A stretch of 64,000 nucleotides of DNA. It comes from Nocardia sp. CC227C (GTDB taxonomy: Bacteria > Actinomycetota > Actinomycetes > Mycobacteriales > Mycobacteriaceae). Below are positions 26,722 through 34,340 of this stretch, piece after piece; within the stretch, counting starts at the first letter, position 1, and each line of letters begins with the position of its first letter. The DNA lies in the NCBI RefSeq assembly GCF_030767025.1, contig NZ_JASITE010000010.1, forward strand, positions 124,001 through 188,000, written 5' to 3'. The notes below the pieces were generated by a model. The model did no database searches. It had not been told where the DNA came from and saw nothing but the letters and a program-made list of their open reading frames with translations. Both the position numbers and the translations under genes were made by a program.

Positions 26722-28284
26722 TCAGGCGGGCCGGTCCAGCGAAAGACCGTGCCGGAAGACCGTATTCGGATCCCATGCGGCTTTGATCCGACGCAACCGT
26801 GCATAGTTGTCGCCGTAGTAGAGCGTGTACCAGGGCACGCCCGAGGTATTCCACCGCGGATCCGTCAGATCCGTATCCGGATAGTTGATGTACGCACCCC
26901 CGTTGGCCGCATTCCGCACCGGCACCCCACCGGTCTCCGCATACAGCTCCCGATACATCTCCCGCGCCCACGCGATGAACCGCTCGTCATCCCCCGGCAG
27001 CCGCCACGCCGCGTGAATCAGCATCTTCATGAACGAATCCCGCGCCGGGGTAGCCGTGGCATCCGCCGCCACCGCATTGATGGCCCCACCGACCGGCAGG
27101 AACTCCACCTGCGATTCCCCGAGATACCGCACATCACCGAGATACCGGTACAGCACCCGCAACTGCTCCTCCGAGTACGCCCGCCGCAGATATCCGGACC
27201 GCGCCTTCACCCGAAACCCGGGCATCCCCTTGGCGTAATACGTATTCGCCAGCGTGTCCGCATAGGAGGCCCGCGTCACCGGCAGCACCACCGGCCCCGG
27301 CATCACCCCCGCCGACAATGCCGCCACGAACTCGTCGAACATCGCCCCGGCATCCGCCCGATCCCCATCGAGCAATATCAGTACATCCGACCCCACCAGC
27401 CCCGGCTTCAGATGCAGCGGAGCGTACAGCCCCGCGAACCGATCCCCCGGCTGGCTGTGTTCGGCGAAGAAGGCGAGATAGTTCCCCACGAAGCGAACGA
27501 ACGATTCCTCCGTCGCCACCGGCAACACCAGCCGCGTGGTAACCATGCTCCCCGGAGCCATCGGCAACGCCCGCCTGGCGTCTGCCCCATCGGAATCCGC
27601 CGACCGCAACAAATACCGCGTCACCACCCCGAAATTCCCGCCGCCCCCACCGGTATGAGCCCACCACAGGTCGTTGTGTGCCCCGTCCCGAGTCGCCACG
27701 GTAACGGAGGCCCGCCCACCCGATTCCACGGTGACAACCTCAACTCCGTACAGATGATCCGACACCAGCCCCAACCGCCGAGACAACGGCCCATACCCAC
27801 CCCCGGCAATATGCCCACCGGCCCCGACCCCCTGACAGATCCCCGCGGGCACCGTCACACCCCAGCCCCCGAGCAACCGCCCGTAGACATCCCCCAAATC
27901 AGCACCGGCACCCACCGAAAACGCCCGATGCTCTTCATCCCAATAAACATCCCGCACCCGCCCCAAGTCGATAATCCCCTGCGTCCCAGGGTTATCCACA
28001 AAGTCCTCGAATCCATGCCCACCCGACCGCACGGCCACCCGCAGCCCCTCACCGACGGCCCGTTCTACCGCAACCCGCACCTCCTCAGCGCTGGTAGGCA
28101 CGAAGATCTTCTCCGGCCGAGCGCTGAACCGCCGGTTATACCCCCGCCCGACCAACCGCCCATACTCAGCCTCCCCCATCCCGACCGCCCCGGGCTCCCC
28201 GGCCCGAGCCACCGAAACCCCCAGTGCCCCCGCAGCGCTACCGACAACCGAAGCAGCAAGAAACCGCCGCCGAGAAACCGACAC
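26722..28284 (-). CDS. Tat-exported FAD-linked oxidoreductase (BBE family)
   Basis: 520-aa berberine-bridge-enzyme-like oxidase. Twin-arginine signal SRRRFLAAS at the N-terminus; the PCMH FAD domain has RSGGHGFEDF, whose His is the usual flavin attachment site, and GAGGHIAGGGYGPLSRRLG. The C-terminal BBE motif is in the NYPD...YYGDNYARLRRIKAAWDP region. GTG 28284 after GGGAGGG is chosen over TTG 28287. Oxidises an unknown small molecule outside the membrane. Converges on the cyclase gene with only 4 bp between stops. Confidence 0.88.
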   Translation of the reverse strand: MSVSRRRFLAASVVGSAAGALGVSVARAGEPGAVGMGEAEYGRLVGRGYNRRFSARPEKIFVPTSAEEVRVAVERAVGEGLRVAVRSGGHGFEDFVDNPGTQGIIDLGRVRDVYWDEEHRAFSVGAGADLGDVYGRLLGGWGVTVPAGICQGVGAGGHIAGGGYGPLSRRLGLVSDHLYGVEVVTVESGGRASVTVATRDGAHNDLWWAHTGGGGGNFGVVTRYLLRSADSDGADARRALPMAPGSMVTTRLVLPVATEESFVRFVGNYLAFFAEHSQPGDRFAGLYAPLHLKPGLVGSDVLILLDGDRADAGAMFDEFVAALSAGVMPGPVVLPVTRASYADTLANTYYAKGMPGFRVKARSGYLRRAYSEEQLRVLYRYLGDVRYLGESQVEFLPVGGAINAVAADATATPARDSFMKMLIHAAWRLPGDDERFIAWAREMYRELYAETGGVPVRNAANGGAYINYPDTDLTDPRWNTSGVPWYTLYYGDNYARLRRIKAAWDPNTVFRHGLSLDRPA

Positions 28285-28474
28285 CAATCCCTCCCATCCC
28301 AGGCGACTTCCACAAGGTCACCCCCGACAGTAGCGTCAACCCCACCACCCCGCCCCGTCGACACGACCCGCGTACCCCACACAGGAAGTCCCCGTGCAGC
28401 AGTCCACAACCGCCCACAGACTTCTCACGCTGTCGTAGACAGTCGCCGACCAGGTAGAAACTGGATGCTAATTC

Positions 28475-29119
28475 ATGACACAGCACGAAACACCCTCTAC
28501 TTTTGGGGAACCTAGAACGATCGCTGGAGCCCCGCGAAACTTTCGCTGGCATTACGTCTGGAGAGAGCCTCCCAAAGCGGGCCTTTTCATAACTGCAGCC
28601 AGTGCGTTCGCGATGATTACATGGATTCCACTTACGGAATTCTCGTCCTCACCCGACGTAGCCTGCGTATCCGCACTCTATTTCACAGCCGTGATTCTTA
28701 CAGCCCATATATGCTGGCGAGTCACAAGGTACAGGCGCCCACAAGTGCGATATGGACCCCCACAAGCTTCAGACACGTTCGTGCTGAGACAGCCTCTTGT
28801 TTACATCAATTTCGCAGCTGGCATTCTTCTTGCCTTCACCGCAGTGATCACTCTCGGCGCATTGACAGACGAGCTAGAAATCGTGCTATACGGCGCGATT
28901 GGCATAGCACTCATCTTGCCGATCATCGCACTGCTATTCTGGCATAGAAAAAATTCAGAGCCGCTGAATCAGCTCCAGCCCGCGCCTCCCTTCCAATCTG
29001 AAACATACTCCTCGAGTGTAATATCCCCGAACCGATCACCGCCAATCTCTCGGTACCCGGCTAAGACATCGAACTCAGCTTCATATTCACTCACTACCAA
29101 GAGACCATACTTCCCGTAG
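28475..29119 (+). pseudogene. Truncated paralogue of the membrane protein at 29355-30209
   Basis: The N-terminus (GAPRNFRWHYVWREPPKAG) and four membrane spans match the minus-strand neighbour (GTPHDFRWYCAWREPCGIG), but similarity stops after the fourth span near FWHRKNS, about base 28960. The remaining codons simply read antisense through the next gene. The soluble C-terminal half seen in the intact copy is absent, so I treat this as a 3'-truncated gene. Possibly still makes a membrane-only protein. Confidence 0.55.
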
Positions 29120-29283
29120 TCCGCTAAGAATTTCCACAGGACCTCAGTCAGCAAAGGGTTCGCTACGTTCCTCGTATCGCCGATGGCAAAGTAGTCGAGG
29201 ATACCGTCATCCTTCTTAACCCCCTTTCCCAGAAACAGTAGGACTTCCCTCTCCTTGCAGACAAGATAGAAATACTCAGACAC
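28969..29283 (-). CDS. Small immunity-type protein
   Basis: 104-aa acidic cytosolic protein beginning VSEYFYLVCKEREVLLFLG from GTG 29283, with an excellent AAGGAGG site. Size, acidity, low GC and position among toxin/immunity genes resemble polymorphic-toxin immunity proteins. Follows the membrane protein gene by 71 bp. Family not recognised; no cognate toxin is adjacent. Confidence 0.6.
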   Translation of the reverse strand: MSEYFYLVCKEREVLLFLGKGVKKDDGILDYFAIGDTRNVANPLLTEVLWKFLADYGKYGLLVVSEYEAEFDVLAGYREIGGDRFGDITLEEYVSDWKGGAGWS

Positions 29284-29354
29284 AGCCCCTCCTTCACACC
29301 AGGTCGACATCCCGTGCAGCACCGAGCTTTCTGTACGCCGTGATGGAATCGAAA

Positions 29355-30209
29355 CTACACGTCCATCGCTCGGCGCATCCGTATACGCACGTGCAGCGGT
29401 GGCGCGGTAAGCATCGCAACGAGATGCTCTCGGTGCAATGAGCTTCGACTGCCGTAGGCGCGCAGGTGAATCAATGTCGATATCAGGGAGTTCGGTCCCA
29501 CTCCCCACATCGCAGGAACGATCTTCCACGGACCATCCGTCGATTGCGGAGGTGGCCGCCACCCCGCGGGCGCGAGGAAGAGCGAGCGACGCGAAGTCAT
29601 CGCGGCGGACGGGCAGCGCACAGTTACAGCGGGCACATTCCTACCGTTGTCCCCGGTCCCGATCGCCGTGACCGCCTCCCACCGAAACTCCCAATCACAA
29701 TTGGGCGTGATGATACGAAAGCCGCTGGGAGACAGCATCAGTCGCGAGCGCCGCTGATACCAGTACAGAAACGTCAGAGCCGGAAGCAAGAGCACAATGC
29801 CCATGCCGCCGGAGGCGACAAGCTCAGCTTCCCCGGCCGAAACACCCCACCAGACCAAAGCGACAGCCGCCATCAGAAAGCCGGCCACCAACACGATCTG
29901 CCCCCGTGGCGGTCGGAGAGTTACGGCACCTTGCTGGCCACCCGCATCAGTGTGAACGGGCGGACGCCGCGGGTCGGCCAAGCGCCAGCTGACCCCGGCG
30001 ATGAGCCCGAAGGCCACGAAGAGCAGCGCCGCCAACCAGATCCGCCCACCCGCAGTCGAATCGGTGGACACCAACACCACCACCGGAAGCGCGACCGCCA
30101 AGACCAGCGCACCAACGCTGAAAACCAGCATGCCGATCCCACAAGGTTCCCGCCAGGCGCAGTACCAGCGGAAGTCATGTGGCGTGCCCTGGAGACGAAT
30201 ATCAGACAT
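29355..30209 (-). CDS. Four-span membrane protein with soluble C-terminal domain
   Basis: 284 aa from ATG 30209. Starts with the motif FRWYCAWREP, then four predicted spans (about residues 25-50, 55-75, 105-125, 130-150), then a soluble part containing GFRIITPNCDWEFRWEAVTAIG, which looks like a bacterial PH-like domain. The stop of a 43-aa ORF lies 3 nt upstream. Function unknown; a truncated paralogue lies next to it on the opposite strand. Confidence 0.65.
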   Translation of the reverse strand: MSDIRLQGTPHDFRWYCAWREPCGIGMLVFSVGALVLAVALPVVVLVSTDSTAGGRIWLAALLFVAFGLIAGVSWRLADPRRPPVHTDAGGQQGAVTLRPPRGQIVLVAGFLMAAVALVWWGVSAGEAELVASGGMGIVLLLPALTFLYWYQRRSRLMLSPSGFRIITPNCDWEFRWEAVTAIGTGDNGRNVPAVTVRCPSAAMTSRRSLFLAPAGWRPPPQSTDGPWKIVPAMWGVGPNSLISTLIHLRAYGSRSSLHREHLVAMLTAPPLHVRIRMRRAMDV

Positions 30210-30212
30210 CCG

Positions 30213-30344
30213 TCACCGGATTCCAGAGACCGGTCGCGAATGCAAACCGATGGACACGGACACCACCGATGCAGACGCGCCAAGTGCTGCAGCATCCGCA
30301 GCTACGTCGACCACAATGCTCGGCACAATTCCAAGTCCGTTCAT
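30213..30344 (-). CDS. Short hydrophobic ORF coupled to the membrane protein gene
   Basis: 43 codons from ATG 30344 behind GGGGGAGGG, ending 3 nt before the next ATG. The start region MNGLGIVPSIVVDV recurs at 31663 as MNGCGIVLRVVVHI within a repeated DNA segment. Could be a translated leader or a small membrane peptide. Confidence 0.4.
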   Translation of the reverse strand: MNGLGIVPSIVVDVAADAAALGASASVVSVSIGLHSRPVSGIR

Positions 30345-30371
30345 GGCACCCTCCCCCAGTACCCCAGACAC
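30309..30371. repeat. Dispersed repeat copy A (related to 31628-31690)
   Basis: About 62 bp aligns with 31628-31690 at roughly 80 percent by eye. It covers a Shine-Dalgarno, an ATG and the first codons of a short MNG-GIV frame in both places. Confidence 0.6.
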
Positions 30372-30640
30372 TAGCCGACTACGCCGAGACCGTCGTACCC
30401 CTGCCATCCAGCGCTGCGGCCGGGGGCGACAGGGGCACGCCGCCATCCCAGCTTCCCTATCAGCCTTCCTGAATCTCGACTGTGACCTCGCTAGAGCTGC
30501 TGAAGTACCCAAGTGATAAGCCGTTCAGCGAACTGGAAGCCGCGGCGCGGCACCGCGTGAGTGCGACCCCGAGCTAGAAATCGGTGAGATCGGAGGGCGG
30601 CAGAGGAGCAGGCGCCTCGCTGCACAATTCGAATCAGCAG
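30345..30640. other. Gene-free stretch between the short ORF and the HipA-like gene
   Basis: Apart from the first 27 bases, which belong to repeat copy A, I see no supported gene. It contains the upstream region of the 43-aa ORF and the 3' flank of the HipA-like gene. Confidence 0.45.
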
Positions 30641-31456
30641 TCAGTGGCCGAGTTCGGTACGTCGCCAACGCAGTTCGCTCTCCGTTCGGCGGATAGGCGA
30701 TCCTGAGAACGGCAGGGCGGCATAATCGACCGATGCGGCCGCTCGGAGTGCGACAGTGCGCGCCGACATTGCGGCTCGCTCGGTGAGTCCGATCTCCGCG
30801 GCTAACGCGGCCCAGTCACGGGCGCGTAGTTTGCGGGTCCGGCCGGCGATCGGCAGTGCCATCGAGTCGTCTCCGTAGACCAGAGTGCACGGAACGTCGA
30901 ATATCGGTGCGATATCCCACTTCCCGCCGGGCCCCTCGACGACACCGACGTTCTTCGCGTGTAAGTCGCCATTTCCGGTTAGCCAGCCAAAGAGAAACTG
31001 CAAGTAGAGGTTTCGGCGAGCCACTGCCGGAGCCTCGGAAATCTGCGCGAGGGTGTTGATCACGGTGACCGCATCGGGCTGATACTTCGACGCCGGAGGT
31101 AAGCCCAGTACCTGGGTCGCATCCTCGAACGCCAAGCGCCGCCACGACCGGCCCTCGCGCACCCGATCGAAACGCCGCACCAGCAGACCGGTGTCGCCAA
31201 CGCGGTCGGTGACCAGGTTCGCCTCGGCTACAGGAATTTTCATCAACCTCGCCGCTTTCAGATGCGCCGCTTCGTTTTCAACCAGATGGGGGTACTCCGG
31301 TTGCGAGAGCTTGAGAATGAACCGCCCATAGCGAGCCGAGAACGATACGCTGATCATCGACGCACTGGCTTTACGCTGCACTCCCTGCTCCTGCGTCAGC
31401 CGATGACGGCGGCGAGCCGCGCGAATGGCGGCCCCGATGCTCAATACCGCGGTCAT
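30641..31456 (-). CDS. HipB-HipA in-frame deletion fusion (truncated HipA-like kinase)
   Basis: 271 aa from ATG 31456 behind GGAGGTG. Residues 1-25 (SIGAAIRAARRRHRLTQEQ) are the beginning of an XRE/HipB helix-turn-helix. The sequence then jumps to the HipA kinase core: GVQRKASASMIS (loop), FILKL (ATP Lys), NGDLHAKNVG (catalytic Asp/Asn) and IAPIFDVP (metal Asp). The HipB C-terminus and the HipA N-subdomain (roughly 100 residues) are missing. The kinase motifs survive, but DNA binding and normal HipA folding are doubtful. Probably a fossil of a hipBA toxin-antitoxin operon; operators remain upstream. Confidence 0.75.
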   Translation of the reverse strand: MTAVLSIGAAIRAARRRHRLTQEQGVQRKASASMISVSFSARYGRFILKLSQPEYPHLVENEAAHLKAARLMKIPVAEANLVTDRVGDTGLLVRRFDRVREGRSWRRLAFEDATQVLGLPPASKYQPDAVTVINTLAQISEAPAVARRNLYLQFLFGWLTGNGDLHAKNVGVVEGPGGKWDIAPIFDVPCTLVYGDDSMALPIAGRTRKLRARDWAALAAEIGLTERAAMSARTVALRAAASVDYAALPFSGSPIRRTESELRWRRTELGH

Positions 31457-31473
31457 CGCTTCACCTCCATAGA

Positions 31474-31612
31474 TCGGCGATATTCTGCCGATATCGTGGG
31501 GATTCAATCAGAATACTCCACGGTACGCCAGAATAGGCAGAATATTGCCGATTTTGGTGATATCGCCCAGGCTAAGGTACCCAAGAGCAAGAAGTCGGCA
31601 GAATATCGCCGA
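31474..31612. promoter_or_regulatory. Three HipB-type operators upstream of the hipBA remnant
   Basis: Three 18-bp sites of the form TCGGC-N8-GCCGA: 31474-31491 (perfect arms), 31534-31551 (one arm TAGGC) and 31595-31612 (perfect arms). The first and third are exact reverse complements of each other. The layout mirrors the multi-operator hipBA promoter of E. coli, which has a different arm sequence. Starts are spaced 60 and 61 bp, close to six helical turns. Confidence 0.75.
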
Positions 31613-31627
31613 AGTTGGGTTGATGTG

Positions 31628-31690
31628 GACCACAACGCGCAACACAATTCCACATCCGTTCATGGCACCCGCCCCAGCACCCCCCCCGGA
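31628..31690. repeat. Dispersed repeat copy B (related to 30309-30371)
   Basis: Second copy of the segment holding the MNG-GIV start. Here the short frame (ATG 31663, stop 31508) overlaps the operators, so it is less likely to be a functional gene. Confidence 0.6.
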
Positions 31691-31719
31691 CACCACGATG
31701 ACGTCGGCCCAGTATCAGC

Positions 31720-32193
31720 TCACCCCAGATAGGGGCGAGCTCTCCTCTCGGAGTGATGCTGCAGCCGCAGCCTGACGGTCGCGTGTACCGGCAGCTCAGC
31801 CAACTCGTCCGGCTGGATGAAGCGAACCTCGGTAGATTCGCCGCTGACCGCTACACGCCCTCCGCAGACCCGGCCATGGAACGTGGTGTTGAACTCCTGA
31901 CGAACCTCGCCGTCGGCGTACTCGATGACGTGCTCGGGGTCCGTATATATCCCCAGCAGGCCGGTGATCTCGATGTCGAGTCCGGTCTCTTCCTTCGTCT
32001 CGCGGATCACGCACTGCTCCAGCGTTTCTCCGATCTCCATCACCCCTCCCGGAAGGGACCAGTTACCGGAATCGCTGCGCCGCTGCATCAGAATCGCACC
32101 TCGCGCGTCAACAACAAGCGCGGAACCACCCGGCACCAAGCTGTTCGGCTTCGGCGCGTTCGGATCCCGGTAATAGTCACGCCGTTTGCCCAT
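31720..32193 (-). CDS. NUDIX hydrolase
   Basis: 157-aa Nudix protein. The Nudix box is complete: GGVMEIGETLEQ followed by RETKEETGL (GX5EX7REUXEEXGU). Likely hydrolyses a nucleoside diphosphate derivative. ATG 32193 follows AAGGGG. Its start overlaps by 17 bp the remains of an XRE regulator, a pairing I recall from other actinobacterial genomes. Confidence 0.88.
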   Translation of the reverse strand: MGKRRDYYRDPNAPKPNSLVPGGSALVVDARGAILMQRRSDSGNWSLPGGVMEIGETLEQCVIRETKEETGLDIEITGLLGIYTDPEHVIEYADGEVRQEFNTTFHGRVCGGRVAVSGESTEVRFIQPDELAELPVHATVRLRLQHHSERRARPYLG

Positions 32194-32735
32194 GAACGAC
32201 CCCTTCACTGTAGGGGGCCACGCTGCCCCAGATCTGCTCGACCTGATCGGCGAAGGACGAGAACATGCCGTGCGGCGACAGTTTCCTCAAGTGCAGCGCT
32301 GTGTGCTGGTAGCCGCGAGCACGGACGAGATACGGCGTGACGATCATCTGGTCATCGAACCGGAACACTGAGTTGTACAAATGCACGGTGTGCAAACCGA
32401 TCTCACACCCCGAGGTGTCAGCCAACGCTCCCAGCATGCTCAAAGCGTTACGAATACGCCCGGCCAGAGTTCCGTTCATCTGCTCCAACGCATCCCGCTC
32501 GACTACATGGGCACAATCAGGGTCTGCGAACGCGAGCCGGACGCGAGTGCCGTTCCGACACTTCGCGGCCACGACATCAGCCGCATCGGGCAACAACTCG
32601 AATACAATCGGGTAAGCGTAGCCGACATCCACTCATCCACCGGTTGACCGTCTTCACATCGACACCCACAGCGGCTGCGAGCCCCGCGGAGTCCAATTGT
32701 GCTCGCAGCATCGCCGATTCGAGACGCTGACTCAT
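32177..32735 (-). pseudogene. XRE-type regulator with internal deletion and frameshift
   Basis: ATG 32735 opens MSQRLESAMLRAQLDSAGLAA, an HTH reading VGVDVKTVNRW. The rest of the family's sensor domain reappears in another frame at about 32630: PIVFELLPDAADVV, VRLAFADPDCAHVVERD, GRIRNAL, LHTVHLYNSVFRFDD and HLRKLSPHGMF, which resemble the C-terminal phospholipase-D-like sensor part of actinobacterial XRE regulators. The central part expected between HTH and sensor is missing. The gene is therefore disrupted. It was presumably co-transcribed with the NUDIX gene. Confidence 0.65.
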
Positions 32736-32905
32736 ACCGAAACCATAGTGGACACACGCGGGACGTTTCAGTGGTTCTGGAATGTCCATGCAGGCGTCCT
32801 CGGCGCAGTTCAAGTGTCCGCCGGGCGGTCATACCGTGGGTCCACATGACACCAAGCCGGCGCAAGCGCCCGGCCTCGGTCGCCGGCCACGATGAATGGA
32901 GCAAT

Positions 32906-33403
32906 ATGACCAGGCGGATCCGGCTCGGAGAGTTCCCCGGTGGCGTGCTAGAGATCAACGCCTACGACGACCCGACCGACAGTCATTCCGGCGTCTACTT
33001 GGAGAGCCGCCATGCGGACCACCGCGCACAGCGAGGAGCCGAGATGCAGTACAGGCCAACGGCAATCGGGTACCTGCGAACCGATGTATCCGGAATTGCA
33101 CGGTTCCACGACGAGAGCCAGATCCGTACGCTGGCCACTCGGCTCGGCTATGACTTCGCCGACATGATCGTCTATGACCCGAAATTCGGGCGGCCGCCAG
33201 TGGCCCGGCTGAAAGCACAGGCCACCCGCCTCGCCGCAGAGGCGGTCATCATCCCCGGGCCAGAACACTTCGAGTCCGGCCGAATACCACCGTCGCTGGT
33301 CGAAAAGCTGGACGTGATCACCGTGACGCCGGAGACGACCTACGCGCGGCGCGCTACACCACCGTCGCCGGAACTGCCGCAACGTACGGTTACTGGAACC
33401 TGA
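32906..33403 (+). CDS. Resolvase-N-terminal-like protein of the actinobacterial YLRxDVSG type
   Basis: 165 aa from ATG 32906 (GGAG upstream). The core AIGYLRTDVSG, QIRTLATRLGYDFAD and AEAVIIPGPEHFESGRIPPSLVEKLDVITVTPETTYAR resembles small actinobacterial proteins with a serine-recombinase catalytic-domain-like fold. A catalytic serine in the usual place is not evident, so it is probably not an active recombinase. Often found near XRE genes; role unknown. Confidence 0.6.
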   Translation: MTRRIRLGEFPGGVLEINAYDDPTDSHSGVYLESRHADHRAQRGAEMQYRPTAIGYLRTDVSGIARFHDESQIRTLATRLGYDFADMIVYDPKFGRPPVARLKAQATRLAAEAVIIPGPEHFESGRIPPSLVEKLDVITVTPETTYARRATPPSPELPQRTVTGT

Positions 33404-33437
33404 CTGCAAGAAGGGATCTTAAAGCGCCCTACTTCAA

Positions 33438-33829
33438 CTATGCCGCCGACGCATCTTCGACGACCACCTTGTTCGCTTTAGCTTGCACCACTGCTGCCAC
33501 CACAATCTGCGATGCAGCCAGCGTTGCCAGCGCATCGGAGGAGGGATTCTCGAAATAGACTCGCTATCCTTCCACCAGACGTCGTGACCGAAGATTATAT
33601 CTCTTGCCCAATAGGATTCGGGCTCATGGTAGATGATATTCTCGCCAGTGAATTCTAGGCCGATAAATCTCTCGTTGATCCGGGTAATAGCTTCAGGCTC
33701 CGAGATTTCATAGTTTTCGACCATTGCTCGTATGACGTCGCGAAAATATTCCGCAGCACGTGCATCTACCCAGAATGCAAACTCACTCACTTCCAGCCCC
33801 AGCCGCCTGCAACCCGCCCGATCAGACAT
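33438..33829 (-). pseudogene. Frameshifted immunity-type gene
   Basis: ATG 33829 opens SDRAGCRRLGLEVSEFAFW and continues through FIGLEFTGENIIYHEPESYW to HDVWWKD. From about base 33560 the plausible protein continues in another frame (RVYFENPSSDALATLAASQ, then VVVEDASAA, stop at 33438), while the original frame degenerates into Trp/Arg-rich sequence. I infer a one-base frameshift (real or an assembly error). It lies 23 bp after the next immunity gene, so it is probably a second, orphan immunity gene for toxin 1. Confidence 0.55.
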
Positions 33830-33852
33830 CGAGCGCGCCAACTGTCTACCAT

Positions 33853-34272
33853 CTAGTCGGATATGCCGCTGTCCTCTCTTACCAAAACACCATACCCCGG
33901 CCTGGGATCAACTTCACGGCGCGTCCTCGGCAAATTGACCTCCGTTAGCTTGCCGTCGTAGATCATCCATAAACCGAAGCAGTCGTCCTCTTCGTCCCGA
34001 ATGAGGACCTGCACAGTCTCCGGCCGAGGCCATGGCAGGCTTTCAAGATGTGCCAGCAATCCTTGCCAGTTGTTCCTATAAAACTGGATAATCCACATAT
34101 AGCATTCATCGGATCCGAATTCATATCCCGCGCCAGAGAATATCGCGTCATCGATCGGAATGAATGACTGCTGCCATGGCCGCGATTTATCGGGTTTCGT
34201 AAGGCCATCCATCACAAGCTTTGCGTCACGCGCTAAAACGACGACCTCAGCATACCTGCTCAATATACCCAT
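33853..34272 (-). CDS. Immunity-type protein paired with toxin 1
   Basis: 139-aa cytosolic acidic protein beginning MGILSRYAEVVVLARDAKLV. It starts 68 bp after the stop of the large toxin gene on the same strand, the usual place for a cognate immunity gene. Family not recognised. Base composition is much less GC-rich than the tail genes. Confidence 0.6.
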   Translation of the reverse strand: MGILSRYAEVVVLARDAKLVMDGLTKPDKSRPWQQSFIPIDDAIFSGAGYEFGSDECYMWIIQFYRNNWQGLLAHLESLPWPRPETVQVLIRDEEDDCFGLWMIYDGKLTEVNLPRTRREVDPRPGYGVLVREDSGISD

Positions 34273-34340
34273 CTCCTAGCTGCAATCCCAATTGCCGTCA
34301 GCGCTGCCCTGTCTATAATGCCACACAGGACAGCCCGCCG

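Noticed and set aside
28300..28480. Phage attachment site or tRNA gene at the left edge of the island
   Set aside because: No tRNA gene, integrase or matching direct repeat was seen at either visible edge; the right edge is outside the window.
31508..31696. 62-codon minus-strand ORF over the operators
   Set aside because: Only its first ~20 codons match the repeated leader; it covers two of the HipB-type operators, so coding function is unlikely.
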